From the NCBI RefSeq assembly GCF_004323635.1, contig NZ_CP036515.1, forward strand, positions 1,909,501 through 1,973,500: 64,000 bases of DNA. The letters run 5' to 3'. Below are positions 38,303 to 48,180 of the stretch, in pieces. Below the pieces are notes generated by a model, which was not told the origin of the DNA, searched no databases, and was given only the letters and a program-made list of their open reading frames with translations. A program made the translations under genes and the position numbers. Within the stretch, counting starts at the first letter, position 1. The number at the start of each line of letters is the position of its first letter. The stretch is from Lichenihabitans psoromatis. GTDB lineage: Bacteria > Pseudomonadota > Alphaproteobacteria > Rhizobiales > Beijerinckiaceae.

Positions 38303-38815
38303 CTATTCCGTGTCGCGTCGCGGCCCATTCGGCTGGCCGGTGGCCCCGATCAACTGACCCGGTGCAATATCGGTGACGCGCTTCCAGGTCTGCGAGCCGC
38401 AGAGATAATGCAGGAAGCAGCCTTTGACGCGGACTTCGTTCGGCTCCTCAGCCCAAAGGGTCACGTCGTAGCTCTTACCATTATCCGCGTCGTAGATCTT
38501 GCCGGCATAGCGGTCGTCTTCGTTCGGCTTGAGGCTCAAGATCAACTCGTGACCGAGCAATTGGCGAGTCCGTTTCTTGGTGTCCGGATTTTTCTCATCC
38601 AGCCTGATCTTACCGTCGTCGTCTTTAATCGACTTCATCCAGACCACGAACCCACAGATCGTGTCGCTGCCCGGCTTGCACAGTTCGATCCGGATCCGGC
38701 CTGCATCGTCTTCAGTCAGCCATGTCCCAATCACGCTTTTGGGTGCCGCATAGGCGGGCGCCAAAGCCATCAGGTATCCGGCCGCGAGGGCCACCAGGCA
38801 CTTTCGGATGTTCAT
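38303..38815 (-). CDS. DUF2147 periplasmic protein
   Basis: The 170-residue protein has a clear signal peptide (residues 1-23, ending APAYAA) and a DUF2147 domain: VIGTWLTEDDAGRIRIELC, GKIRLDEKNPDTKKRTRQLL, then the C-terminal NEVRVKGCFLHYLCGSQTW. Three cysteines in the mature part may pair in the periplasm. Family function is unknown; members are often lipocalin-like in size and appear in stress contexts. Its ATG overlaps the P450 stop by 4 nt (ATGA), so it is translationally coupled to the P450. Confidence 0.85.
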   Translation of the reverse strand: MNIRKCLVALAAGYLMALAPAYAAPKSVIGTWLTEDDAGRIRIELCKPGSDTICGFVVWMKSIKDDDGKIRLDEKNPDTKKRTRQLLGHELILSLKPNEDDRYAGKIYDADNGKSYDVTLWAEEPNEVRVKGCFLHYLCGSQTWKRVTDIAPGQLIGATGQPNGPRRDTE

Positions 38816-40137
38816 ACGTGACCTCTCTCGGATGCGAGAACATGCTCATCGCCGATGTGGGTCGGCTTATCCATCGGACAAGTCGCGCCTGCGACAGCGA
38901 TCGTGTGTTTTAAGGGCTGGACGGCCCGACCGAGCGTGACCGGCAAGGAGACGACGCCGCGAAGGCCGCTCGATTGGCGCCAGCGGAGCGTCTCGATCGG
39001 AGCAGCGAGGCTCACATCGGGAAAGCGTTGGAGCAGAGCGTTCAAAGCGATCCTCGTCTCGAGCCGAGCCAGCGAAGCGCCGAGGCAATAATGCAAGCCG
39101 AAGCCGAGCGCCAGATGCCGCTTATCGTTTCGCGTCACGTCGAGCTTGTCGGCATTCACGAAAGCCGTTTCGTCGCGGTTGGCTGAGGCCTGCAGCGCCA
39201 TGACCATATCGCCTTTGGCGATCGTCACGCCGGCGATCGTCACCTCCTCGAGGGCGAACCGCATTGTGCCATATTCGACCGGGTTGGTGTAGCGCAGCAG
39301 CTCTTCGACGGCATTGTCCATCAGGTCGGGCTTTGCTTTGAGGAGCGCGAGCTGGTCGGGATGTTCGAGCAGGGCCAAGAGGCCATTGCCGATCAGATTG
39401 ACCGACGTCTCATGCCCGGCGAACAGCAGCAGGAAGATCATGCCGATGAGTTCGTCGCGGCTGAGGTGATCGCCTTCTTCTTCGACCGCGATCAATCGCG
39501 TGATCAGCTTATCGTCGGGCTCCCGCCGCCGAAGTTCGATCAGATCCTCGAAGAATTTGAGAAGCTTCGGCATCGCCGGAAGCCAGCGAATGGCGCGGCG
39601 GATGGGCTGATCGTTGACCTCGATCAGCCGCACGACCTGATGGTGGAAGGCGAGCCGCTGAGCTTCCGGAATGCCGAGCATTTCCGAAATCACCTGCAAG
39701 GGCAGCGGCAGCGCATAGACATCCATCAGGTCGACGGTGCCCTGCCGCCCGGCCGCATCCAGCATGGGCCCGACGATGCCGTTGATCCAGGGCTCCATAT
39801 CGGCGACGGAACGCGGGGTAAAAACTTTGGAGACCAGCCGCCGCAACCGCGCATGGGCGGGGTCGTCGACCGAAATCATCGCATTGCCGACGAGCTTGAT
39901 CAGCCGCGGAGCGTAACGGCCGCCGAACCCGAACAGCGGCGGGTTGGACGAGTTTCGCGCATCGTTGGAGAAGCGCGCATCCTTAAGCACCTGCAACACG
40001 TCGTCGTAGCGGGTCACGACCCAGCCGGTTCCCCGCGTCGGGATCTTGGCCCTGATCACAGGTGAGTTGCGTCGCAGATCCGCATAATAGGCGTAAGTGT
40101 CCCCATGGCTGGAGGGGTCCCAGCGGACAGCTTTCAA
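38812..40137 (-). CDS. Cytochrome P450
   Basis: The 441-residue haem monooxygenase has all core motifs: the I-helix oxygen-binding AGHET (residues 240-244), ExxR (E279-R282 in EELLRY), and the haem-ligand loop LALGFGLHYCLGASLARLE with Cys351. It is a soluble bacterial class I type with no membrane anchor, so it needs ferredoxin and reductase partners that are not in this window. It lies 129 bp downstream of the squalene-hopene cyclase gene on the same strand and overlaps DUF2147. Oxidation of a hopanoid or other terpenoid is a guess from this position; the substrate cannot be inferred from sequence. Confidence 0.92.
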   Translation of the reverse strand: MKAVRWDPSSHGDTYAYYADLRRNSPVIRAKIPTRGTGWVVTRYDDVLQVLKDARFSNDARNSSNPPLFGFGGRYAPRLIKLVGNAMISVDDPAHARLRRLVSKVFTPRSVADMEPWINGIVGPMLDAAGRQGTVDLMDVYALPLPLQVISEMLGIPEAQRLAFHHQVVRLIEVNDQPIRRAIRWLPAMPKLLKFFEDLIELRRREPDDKLITRLIAVEEEGDHLSRDELIGMIFLLLFAGHETSVNLIGNGLLALLEHPDQLALLKAKPDLMDNAVEELLRYTNPVEYGTMRFALEEVTIAGVTIAKGDMVMALQASANRDETAFVNADKLDVTRNDKRHLALGFGLHYCLGASLARLETRIALNALLQRFPDVSLAAPIETLRWRQSSGLRGVVSLPVTLGRAVQPLKHTIAVAGATCPMDKPTHIGDEHVLASERGHV

Positions 40138-40266
40138 GTCATCGTCCTTTTTGGAGGGCCGCTACTCGTGATGCGGGCTAGCGGCGTTCGCGCAAGGACG
40201 TCGCGGTTTATTACGGCCGAAGCAAGACCGCCGTCGCTGCCAAACGAGAGCGGGACGATGCGTGCG

Positions 40267-42242
40267 TTACATGCCATGCAGCACGTGGGACGTGTTGCCA
40301 ACCTTCATATTGCGATAGCGAGCCATGGCCCAAAGCGGGAAAAATTTGGCGTAGCCCATGTAGCGGAGGTAGAAAACACGGGGAAACCCCGTCGCCGTGT
40401 AGCGTTCCTCGTCCCACAAACCATCGGCGCTTTGATTGGCGGCCAAATAGGCGATGCCGCGGCGCACGGCCGGGCTGTCGATCTCGCCCGCCGCCATCAG
40501 GCCCATGACGGCCCAGGAGGTTTGCGATGCGGTGCTGGGGGCGGGGCTGAAACCCTTGTAGTCGAGCGCGTAGCTGCGGTCGTCCTCGCCCCATCCGCCA
40601 TCCTGGTTCTGGATGGTTTCGAGCCAGGCGACCGCGCGACGGATCGCCGGGTGATCCGGCGAGAGATCGACGGCGTTGAAGCAGCAGAGCACCGACCACG
40701 TCCCATAGACGTAGTTGAGCCCCCACCGTCCAAACCAACTGCCCTCGGGATGTTGCTCATCGAGAAGATAAGCGATCGCGCGGTGCAGGGGGGCGCTGGT
40801 GGCCGGACGCTCGCCGAGTTGCGCCAACATCGACACGCAGCGAGCCGTCACGTCGGCGGTCGGCGGATCGAGCAGAGCGCCGTGATCCGCAAAGGGGATG
40901 TGATTGAGATAGTAGGAGGTGTTGTCGACGTCGAAGGCCGCCCACCCCCATTGGCGCTCTGCATTCCGAGCACCCATTCGCGCGCCCGCGCAATCGACTC
41001 GTCGAAGCGGCGGGTGCCGGTCTTGCTGCGAACCCGATCCATCGCCAACACGACGACCGCCGTATCGTCGAGGTCGACATAGTGAGGGTTGCGATATTGA
41101 AAGGCCCAGCCGCCCGGGCGCAGATCGGGCCGCTGATAGGCCCAGTCGCCCTTGACGTCGAGCACCTGCAGAGGCTTGAGCCAATCCAGTGCGCGCTCCA
41201 CCTCCCGCATTGTCTCGGGCTCGGCTTCCATCATGGCATGGGCGGACAGCACCGTATCCCAGACGGGCGAGAGGCACGGCTGGCAAAATGCCTCGTCGCC
41301 ATTATGCGCCACGAGCTTTTCGAGGGCGGAGCGGGCCGTGATCACGTCCGGATGGCTATCGGGCATGCCCAACACCTTGAACATCATCAGCGTGTTGGCG
41401 ATCGACGGATAGATGGCGCCCAGGCCGTCCTCGCCATTCAGCCGTTCCGTGACGAAGGCCACCGCCTTCTCGATGGCGGTCGCCCGGGTCTTCTTGGGAA
41501 AAAGGGGCTCGACCCAATGCAGAACCTTGTCGAGAGCCGCGAAAGCCGCGCCCCATACCCCAACCTGATTGACGGTCTTGGGCCAGCGGCGCACTTCATG
41601 CGGCGGTACGATGAAGAGTTCGTCGATCGATAGATTGCGCGGGTTCTTTGCGCGTGGCTTCAAGGCCATCAGAACCAGCAGCGGCACCAGCGTGTCACGC
41701 GCCCAATAGGACAGCCGGTAGATGTGGAACGGGAACCAGCCCGGCGCATGCATGATCTCGACCGGCATGACCGGGACGGCTCGCCAGGGCACGATGCCGA
41801 ACAAAGCGAGCGTCGTCTTCGTAAACACATTGACGTTCACGGCGCCGCCGGCCTTCAGGATCGCCTCCCTGGCCCGGACCATATGGGGCGCATCCACGGC
41901 GTCACCGGCCGCCTTGAGCGCGAGATAAGCCTTCACGCTGGCCGAAATGTTCATCTCGCCCGCAGCCAGCATCGGCCAGCCGCCATGCTGCTCCTGTCGG
42001 CGGCGCAAATAATTGCCGGTCTTCCGCTCCATCTCGGGGTCGAGTTCACCGAGAAAATGCTTGACCAGAATATATTCCGACGGGATCGCGGCGTCGGCTT
42101 CGAGGTCGAAAGCAAAATGACCATCGTGGCGTTGTTCGCTCACCAGCGCGTCATTGGCCCGCGATACGGCGGCATCGAGGGCCGCAAGGTCAGTCTGTGA
42201 GTGGTGAACGGCGGGATCGACTTTTTCGGCAGCGAACGACAT
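40267..42242 (-). pseudogene. shc: Squalene-hopene cyclase, interrupted by a single-base frameshift
   Basis: The cyclase turns squalene into hopene, the hopanoid precursor, at the inner membrane. Read across a frameshift, the gene encodes about 658 residues, normal for the family. The first part has QEQHGGWPML and the catalytic DLDD (positions 41064-41075, about residue 390). The reading frame then breaks at a run of five C (five G on the coding strand) at 40945-40949, where the expected NGGW-AFD motif needs one more G. The second frame resumes at AAFDVDNTSYYLNHIPFAD, then QNQDGGWGEDDRSYALDYKG, and ends at 40267. Without correction the product stops at 40848 and lacks its C-terminal third. 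Sequencing error in the homopolymer is a real alternative. The start is uncertain (ATG 42242 or 42296). Confidence 0.85.
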
Positions 42243-42500
42243 CAAACGATTTATCTCGGCTCTGACAGGGGCACGACGACCAAAGGCGATCGACATACGA
42301 CAGCAATGCAATGATCGAGGCCGGGTGCTTGTTTCAGCCAAAGGCTTCGTCGGCGCTACTCATAGGCCGGATGAGCCCGCCGGGCCAAGCCTTGACATGG
42401 TCGAACGGTTTGGTCCGTGCCGAGCCTCAATCGACGTGCGGCCTTCAACGCGACGCGCGATCACGCTCAGTGATGGCGCGGCTTGCGGGTCGAGATCGGC

Positions 42501-42671
42501 CTACCGGCGCCCTTTTTTCTTGTCTGGCCTGACGACCTTTCCGAATGGGAGTTGCGTCACGGCGTCGGCGCCCTGGTCGGGTTGCTCGGCCGCGCGCGCG
42601 GCCGGAACGGGCTTTGCGGCCTTGCTGGTCTTGCGGCCTTCGCCAGGGTCATCCTCGAACTTGATCGCCAT
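42501..42671 (-). CDS. Small basic hypothetical protein (56 aa)
   Basis: This frame is too short for ordinary gene calls. It runs from ATG 42671 to TAG 42501, with a GGAGA ribosome-binding site 6 nt upstream. The 56-residue product starts MAIKFEDDPGEGRK, has an Ala/Pro-rich middle and ends LPFGKVVRPDKKKGRR, so an acidic N-terminal patch is followed by a strongly basic tail, as in small nucleic-acid-associated proteins. It is divergent from the 81-residue gene that starts 52 bp away. No known family is recognised. Confidence 0.5.
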   Translation of the reverse strand: MAIKFEDDPGEGRKTSKAAKPVPAARAAEQPDQGADAVTQLPFGKVVRPDKKKGRR

Positions 42672-42722
42672 CGTGTCTCCGGTCGGTTAGAGCTTCGTGA
42701 GCCGATTGAACGAAAGCACGAA

Positions 42723-42968
42723 ATGCCCCCGATCACCTACCATGTCGTCGTGCCTTTCGATCGAAGTCCCGAAGGCGACCTCGTTCCGGGCGAGGCCAAG
42801 GAAGCGCCGAACGGCGATCGCGCCAAGCGAATGGCGCAGGCGCTTGCGGCGACGCATGCCGGCGCTCTCGCGTTCAGCCGCAACGGTGATCCCGATAGCG
42901 GCGTGTTCGACGATGCCGTAGTGACGGCTATCTTCGGCGCGGTCGATACGAGTGCTCTGCAGGGTTGA
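42723..42968 (+). CDS. Small conserved hypothetical protein (81 aa)
   Basis: The 81-residue protein begins MPPITYHVVVPFDRSPEGDL and ends with FDDAVVTAIFGAVDTSALQG, with a central Ala-rich helix (RAKRMAQALAATHAGALAFS). It looks like a compact cytoplasmic alpha/beta protein; similar short proteins occur in other Rhizobiales, without known function. ATG 42723 is preferred to longer in-frame readings, which would run through the divergent 56-residue gene. It converges on the methylmalonyl-CoA mutase large subunit gene with 10 bp between stops. Confidence 0.65.
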   Translation: MPPITYHVVVPFDRSPEGDLVPGEAKEAPNGDRAKRMAQALAATHAGALAFSRNGDPDSGVFDDAVVTAIFGAVDTSALQG

Positions 42969-42978
42969 GACCTCCTCC

Positions 42979-45153
42979 TCAAGAGCGCCGATAGGCTGAC
43001 CCGTCCTTCTGGGTGAAGCCTGCGCGCTCGTTTAAGCGCTCCATCAGGTCGATGGCGGCCTCGGCAATGACTGTGCCGGGCGGAAAGATCGCGGCGACGC
43101 CGGCGGCCCTCACGGCGGCGAAATCCTGCTGTGGCAAGACGCCTCCGACCACCAGCAGGATATCGGACCGTCCGAGCGCATCGAGAGCGGCGCGGATGTC
43201 GGGCACGAGCGTCAGATGGCCCGCCGCGAGCGAGGAAATGCCGAGAATGTCGACATTCTCATCCGCCGCCTGACGCGCCGCTTCCTCGGGCGTCGCGAAC
43301 AGGGCGCCGACGCTGACCGCAAAGCCGAGATCCGCAAAAGCCGAGGCAATGACTTTCTGGCCTCTGTCATGGCCGTCCTGGCCGACCTTCGCGACGAGAA
43401 TGCGGGGTTTGGAGCCCTTATCCTGGGTGAAGGCCCGCGTCATCTCAGCGGCGCGCCGTATGGCGTCATTGTCTTTGCCGGACGCCTTCAAATAGACGCC
43501 AGACACGACATCCGTTACGGCCGCATGGCGGCTCCAAGCGCGTTCCAGCGCAGTCGACATCTCGCCCACCGTTGCCTTGGCGCGCGCGGCCGCGATGGCG
43601 CGGTCGAGCAGATTTCCGATGCCGGTCCGAGCCGTTGCCTCGAGCGCGTCGAGTGCCGCCAAGACCGGCCCGTCATCACGCTCGGCCCGGAGCCGCGCGA
43701 GCTTGGCGATCTGAGCCGCGCGGACTTCGGCATTGTCGACCTTGCGAACCGCGAGCGGTGGCTCGTCGCGCGGGGCGAAGCGATTGACACCCACAATCAC
43801 TTGCTGGCCCGTGTCGATGCGGGCCTGGGTGCGTGCGGCAGCTTCTTCGATCCGGCGCTTCGGCAGGCCCGCCTCGATCGCCTTGGCCATGCCGCCCAAC
43901 GCTTCGATTTCTTCGATATGGCTCCAGGCGCGGCTCGCGAGATCGGCCGTCAACCGCTCGACGTAGTAGGACCCGCCCCAGGGATCGATGATGCGGGTGG
44001 TTCCGCTCTCCTTTTGCAGCACGAGTTGCGTGTTGCGCGCGATGCGGGCCGAAAAGTCGGTCGGAAGCGCCAGGGCCTCGTCGAGCGAATTGGTGTGCAG
44101 CGATTGCGTGCCGCCCTGGGTCGCCGCCATGGCCTCGATGGTGGTTCGCGTGACGTTGTTGAAAACGTCCTGCGCGGTCAGCGACCAGCCGGAGGTCTGG
44201 CAATGCGTCCGCAGCGCCAGCGATTTTTCGCTCGTCGGCTCGAAGCGGGCGACCAGACGCGTCCAGAGCAGGCGCGCGGCGCGCAGTTTCGCCACCTCCA
44301 TGAAGAAGTTCATGCCGATCGCGAAGAAGAAACTGAGGCGCGGCGCGAAGGCATCGATCGCGAGACCGGCCGCGAGGCCGGCGCGGATATAGTCGACCCC
44401 GTCGGCGAGCGTATAGGCGAGTTCGAGATCCGCCGTCGCGCCAGCTTCCTGCATATGATAGCCAGAAATCGAAATTGAGTTGAACTTCGGCATGCGGCTC
44501 GACGTATAGGCGAAGATGTCGGACACGATCCGCATCGAGGGCTCGGGCGGATAGATGTAGGTGTTCCGCACCATGAACTCTTTGAGAATGTCGTTTTGGA
44601 TCGTGCCCGAGAGTTTCTCGGGCGGCACGCCCTGCTCCTCGGCCGCCACGATATAGAGCGCCAAGATGGGAAGCACGGCCCCATTCATGGTCATCGACAC
44701 CGACATCGTGTCGAGCGGAATGCCGTCGAACAATTCGCGCATGTCGAGAATGCTGTCGATCGCGACCCCGGCCATGCCGACATCGCCAGCGACGCGGGGA
44801 TGGTCGCTGTCATAGCCGCGGTGCGTCGCAAGATCGAACGCCACAGACAGCCCCTTCTGACCGGCTGCGAGGTTGCGGCGATAGAAGGCGTTCGAGGCTC
44901 CCGCCGTGGAGAAGCCGGCATATTGCCGGATCGTCCAAGGCTGGGTGACGTACATGGTGGGATAGGGACCACGCAAAAACGGGGGCTGTCCCGGGACGCT
45001 GTCGACCGCCGCAATGCCCTCGCGATCACCCGAGCCGTAGACGGGTTGGATCGAGAGGCCCTCTGGCGTGGTCCAACTCTCGCGGTCGTCGGCGACAGGC
45101 GTCCCGGCGGCGGGCGCAAAGGCGATAGCACGAAAGTCAGGGATGCGGCTCAT
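42979..45153 (-). CDS. Methylmalonyl-CoA mutase, large (catalytic) subunit
   Basis: The enzyme interconverts (R)-methylmalonyl-CoA and succinyl-CoA using adenosylcobalamin. It closes propionate/odd-chain catabolism and takes part in the ethylmalonyl-CoA pathway. The 724-residue subunit has the substrate-barrel blocks [39 protein letters not shown] and [10 protein letters not shown]. The C-terminal B12 domain carries the cobalamin-ligand motif [12 protein letters not shown] and [12 protein letters not shown] 45153 overlaps the stop of the small subunit gene by 4 nt, so the upstream in-frame extension is rejected. Epimerase and the MeaB chaperone are not in this window. Confidence 0.96.
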   Translation of the reverse strand: MSRIPDFRAIAFAPAAGTPVADDRESWTTPEGLSIQPVYGSGDREGIAAVDSVPGQPPFLRGPYPTMYVTQPWTIRQYAGFSTAGASNAFYRRNLAAGQKGLSVAFDLATHRGYDSDHPRVAGDVGMAGVAIDSILDMRELFDGIPLDTMSVSMTMNGAVLPILALYIVAAEEQGVPPEKLSGTIQNDILKEFMVRNTYIYPPEPSMRIVSDIFAYTSSRMPKFNSISISGYHMQEAGATADLELAYTLADGVDYIRAGLAAGLAIDAFAPRLSFFFAIGMNFFMEVAKLRAARLLWTRLVARFEPTSEKSLALRTHCQTSGWSLTAQDVFNNVTRTTIEAMAATQGGTQSLHTNSLDEALALPTDFSARIARNTQLVLQKESGTTRIIDPWGGSYYVERLTADLASRAWSHIEEIEALGGMAKAIEAGLPKRRIEEAAARTQARIDTGQQVIVGVNRFAPRDEPPLAVRKVDNAEVRAAQIAKLARLRAERDDGPVLAALDALEATARTGIGNLLDRAIAAARAKATVGEMSTALERAWSRHAAVTDVVSGVYLKASGKDNDAIRRAAEMTRAFTQDKGSKPRILVAKVGQDGHDRGQKVIASAFADLGFAVSVGALFATPEEAARQAADENVDILGISSLAAGHLTLVPDIRAALDALGRSDILLVVGGVLPQQDFAAVRAAGVAAIFPPGTVIAEAAIDLMERLNERAGFTQKDGSAYRRS

Positions 45154-46583
45154 CGGGCGCTTCCCTGTTGGTCGAAGAAGGCCGTCTCGCGCCGTGCCGT
45201 CAGCGGAACGAAGCGCGTGGCGTCTATCGTCAGCGGATCGATCCGGTCGCGCCTCGAGACCGGCAGGACCGCAACCGAGGTCTCGTCCGCGGCCGTGAAC
45301 GCCGTCGTGCCGACCACGCATCGGGTCCCGGCCGTGAGATCCGATTGCCGCCGCTGTCTGGCCGTCTCGATCCGCTCCTGCCACGCGCCCGACGCGAGTG
45401 CGGCGACCATGCCGCCTTCCTGTTCGATTGTCTGAAACAGGCGCCAAGCGTCACGACTGAGCTGATCGGTCAGCGCCTCGAAAGCGCCGGATCCCGCTGC
45501 CGGATCGTCGACCCGTCCAAGATCCGCTTCCTGCATCAGCACGAGCGGCATGGTGCGGGCCAGCCGGCGCGCAAAGCCATCCGGCAGGCCGAGCGCACTT
45601 GTGTGGGGCAAGACCGACACGCTATCGGCGCCGCCGAGCAGCGCCGCCGAGCAGGCCAAGCCATTCCGCAGCAGGTTGGTCCAGGGATCGCGACGCGTCA
45701 GCATGCGGGTCGCCGTTTCGGCATGCAGGGCGATCGGGCGAGGGGTTAGGCCGCAGGCGGTCTCTAGACTGGCCCAGAGCCGCCGCATCGCGCGGAGCTT
45801 CGTCAAGGACAGGAATTCGTCGGCATCGACCGAGAGCGTGAAACTCAGCGTCATGTGGGCGTCTTCAAGCGATGGGCCGTCGTTTTCGATCGCCCGGAGA
45901 TAGGCGACGCCGGTCGCCAGCACGGCGGCGAGCTCCTGCGCGTCGGTCGCGCCCGCGGCATGGTGAGGACGCCCGTCGGCCCGGAGCACCGGCGAGACAA
46001 ACCCCTTCTGCCTGATGGTCGCTACGGCTTGTGCGGTCGAGCGGGCCAGCGATCCCCACGCTTGCGGCATGCCGCCCGCATGGGCCATGACGCCGATCGG
46101 ATCGAGGCCGAAATCGATGCTCGATGCACACGATCCTGGGTCGATCAGGCCCGTCACAGCGTCCCAGGCCAGCGGTGGGGTGACGGTCGCGACCTCGAAG
46201 CGCACCGCGATCGCGTCGAGGCGAATGCCGGCCAGCAAGGATGTGGCATCGGTCGCGTCCGCGATCTCGAAACCGAATCCTTGCGCGGCCGGCGCCCCGG
46301 CCAGCACCAGAGCGAGCCCGCTCGCGCCGCCGTCAAGATCGTCGAGCGCAAGTCCGTTGGCGATCGTGAGATCGGGATGATCGACACGCTGAACGACGTG
46401 GCACGGCTGCCGTGTGTCGCGCCAAACAGGCATGCCGCGTCCGGCCCGATATAGCGGACCGATCGGCAGGTCGTCGTCGCTGCGGGACACGAGAGTATCG
46501 AAGCCCGCGCCGTTCAGGGTTCGATCGACCGCCGCCCGCCATTCAGTGTAGGCGCCCGAGAGCGGAATATCCGGATCGGTCAT
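45150..46583 (-). CDS. Methylmalonyl-CoA mutase, small subunit
   Basis: The 477-residue protein is the non-catalytic partner of the large subunit. It keeps the mutase barrel in degenerate form ([60 protein letters not shown]) but ends before any B12-binding domain, and it is shorter than many small subunits, which have a C-terminal flavodoxin-like remnant. It is the promoter-proximal gene of the pair and is translationally coupled to the large subunit by the ATGA overlap. The 143-bp region upstream, between it and the HxlR gene, shows no distinctive regulatory motif. Confidence 0.92.
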   Translation of the reverse strand: MTDPDIPLSGAYTEWRAAVDRTLNGAGFDTLVSRSDDDLPIGPLYRAGRGMPVWRDTRQPCHVVQRVDHPDLTIANGLALDDLDGGASGLALVLAGAPAAQGFGFEIADATDATSLLAGIRLDAIAVRFEVATVTPPLAWDAVTGLIDPGSCASSIDFGLDPIGVMAHAGGMPQAWGSLARSTAQAVATIRQKGFVSPVLRADGRPHHAAGATDAQELAAVLATGVAYLRAIENDGPSLEDAHMTLSFTLSVDADEFLSLTKLRAMRRLWASLETACGLTPRPIALHAETATRMLTRRDPWTNLLRNGLACSAALLGGADSVSVLPHTSALGLPDGFARRLARTMPLVLMQEADLGRVDDPAAGSGAFEALTDQLSRDAWRLFQTIEQEGGMVAALASGAWQERIETARQRRQSDLTAGTRCVVGTTAFTAADETSVAVLPVSRRDRIDPLTIDATRFVPLTARRETAFFDQQGSAR

Positions 46584-46726
46584 CGTTTTTTGCGCCTTTC
46601 AACTGTGATCGCGGGGCCAGCGGCACATTCTTGTCTCAGGCGGTGCGTCGAACATCGGCCAAGTCTCCAAGAACGGGCCGGCACATTAGCAGTGCCGCGG
46701 CACGCGGCGCCAGCAAGTGCCTTCGA

Positions 46727-47125
46727 TCAGGCGGCGGCATCGAACTGGGCGCGCGCCAGCCGGATATCGCCGTGATTGCGCTCCGCCCAATCGATCAGGC
46801 TCGCCACGGGTCCCAAGATCGAGAGGCCCAGCGGCGACAAGCGATATTCGACGCTTGGCGGTTTGGTCGGGAAGACGTGGCGGGTCACCATGCCGTCCCG
46901 CTCGAGCGCCCGGAGCGTCTGGGTCAGCATGCGTTTCGAGATGTCCGGGACGGCGCGGCGCACGGCGCTGAAACGCAAGGGTTCCGCCGCGAGCGACATG
47001 AGGATCAGGGTCGTCCATTTGCCGCCCATATGATCGAGGACATCGCGCACCGGGCAGCACCCAGAGTCAAAGCTGGCGGTCCGCCATACATCTAAATAGG
47101 CCGCTATATCTGTGCGCTCGATCAT
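46727..47125 (-). CDS. HxlR-family transcriptional regulator
   Basis: The 132-residue regulator has the HxlR winged helix: [20 protein letters not shown] near residue 25 (the Cys pair is the usual place for redox or electrophile sensing), then [20 protein letters not shown] and [15 protein letters not shown] 47125 follows an AGGGA site; a second ATG at 47203 would add 26 residues. It is divergent from the quinone reductase gene, an arrangement repeated in many proteobacteria (ytfH/ytfG-type pair). It therefore probably represses that gene until a quinone or electrophile is present. Confidence 0.88.
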   Translation of the reverse strand: MIERTDIAAYLDVWRTASFDSGCCPVRDVLDHMGGKWTTLILMSLAAEPLRFSAVRRAVPDISKRMLTQTLRALERDGMVTRHVFPTKPPSVEYRLSPLGLSILGPVASLIDWAERNHGDIRLARAQFDAAA

Positions 47126-47186
47126 GGGCGGTTCCCTTGAGGTCACCAGGGGTTGGAAAGCTGCCTCCTTTCTTACCAACGACTCG

Positions 47187-47201
47187 GTCTCTATTCTAGA
47201 C
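47187..47201. promoter_or_regulatory. Candidate HxlR operator in the divergent spacer
   Basis: GTCT-N7-AGAC at 47187-47201 is a short inverted repeat between the HxlR gene and the quinone reductase gene, 31 bp before the latter's start. Position and symmetry suit a regulator site, but the arms are only 4 bp long. Confidence 0.3.
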
Positions 47202-47232
47202 ATGGATCCACAATCGCCATTAGGAGCCCTTC

Positions 47233-48108
47233 ATGTCCAACGCATCTCTTCGTCTTCTCGTGACCGGAGCGAGCGGCCAGCTCGGTCGCCTCGTCATCGA
47301 CGATCTTCTCGCCACGGGGCCATCGATCAACGTCGAGGCCATCGTGCGCGATGCCGGGGCGGTCGCGGCTTTGACGGCGCGTGGCGTCGCGGCCAAGATC
47401 GCCGATTACAGCAAGCCCGAGACGCTCGACGCTGCTTTTGCGGGGGTCGATCGTCTCCTGCTGATCTCGTCGAATGCGCTCGGCGAGCGGGTCGAACAGC
47501 ACCGCAACGTGATTGCGGCGGCCAAACGGGCCGGCGTCACCTTGCTGGCCTATACGAGCGTGCTTCATGCCGACACGTCCGCCTTGGCGCTCGCCGAGGA
47601 GCATCGCCAGACCGAGGCCCTGCTACGCCAATCCGGCGTTCCCTTCGTCATTCTGCGGAACGGCTGGTACACGGAAAACTACACCGCCTCGATCCCGGCG
47701 GCTCTGGCGCATGGCGTGATGCTCGGCAGTGCCGGACATGGCCGGATCGCCTCGGCGTCGCGCGCCGATTATGCCGCTGCGGCGGCCGCCGTTCTCACCG
47801 CGACTGTGCCGCAAGACGGGCGCATCTACGAACTCGCTGGCGACGACGCCTATACGCTCGCCCAATTTGCGGAGGAGGTCGCCCACGTCTCGGGGCAAGC
47901 GGTCGTTTACCGCGATGTTCCCGAGGCCGAATATAAAGGCATTCTCGTCGGAGCCGGTCTGCCGGACCCCATCGCAAGCCTGCTATCCGACTCGGATGCC
48001 GCCGCCGCAAACGATGCCTTGTTCGATGATGGGCGCCAACTCAGCGCCTTGATCGGGCGGCCGACAACGCCATGGTCCGAAACCATCGCGGCCGCCCTGA
48101 AAGCCTGA
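47233..48108 (+). CDS. NAD(P)H:quinone oxidoreductase-type NmrA-like SDR
   Basis: The 291-residue protein is an atypical short-chain dehydrogenase of the NmrA/QorB type. The nucleotide-binding motif is LLVTGASGQLGRLVIDDLLA at the N-terminus, followed by VDRLLLISSNALGERVEQH and the typical VPFVILRNGWYTENYTASIP. Such enzymes reduce quinones with NADPH and protect against electrophile stress. It is preceded by TTAGGAG at good spacing and divergently paired with the HxlR regulator. Confidence 0.88.
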   Translation: MSNASLRLLVTGASGQLGRLVIDDLLATGPSINVEAIVRDAGAVAALTARGVAAKIADYSKPETLDAAFAGVDRLLLISSNALGERVEQHRNVIAAAKRAGVTLLAYTSVLHADTSALALAEEHRQTEALLRQSGVPFVILRNGWYTENYTASIPAALAHGVMLGSAGHGRIASASRADYAAAAAAVLTATVPQDGRIYELAGDDAYTLAQFAEEVAHVSGQAVVYRDVPEAEYKGILVGAGLPDPIASLLSDSDAAAANDALFDDGRQLSALIGRPTTPWSETIAAALKA

Positions 48109-48121
48109 ACACGGCACCGAC

Positions 48122-48143
48122 GTCATGGAGCGGTCACGGGTCG
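48122..48143 (+). promoter_or_regulatory. Candidate Pho box upstream of the FAD oxidase-phnX-pbfA operon
   Basis: GTCAT at 48122 and GTCAC at 48133 are direct repeats with an exact 11-bp period, 37 bp before the start codon at 48181 and just after the stop of the quinone reductase gene. The pattern equals the sites before the phospholipase gene and phnS and points to PhoB control of phosphonate degradation. Confidence 0.55.
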
Positions 48144-48180
48144 AGGCTAGAGCAAGCTTTTCGATGTGAGGCTTTGACCC

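Noticed and set aside
42243..42500. Short plus-strand frames between shc and the 56-residue gene
   Set aside because: They overlap the shc promoter region and the antisense of the small gene, and have no ribosome-binding sites or conserved features. I see nothing definite in this 258-bp stretch.
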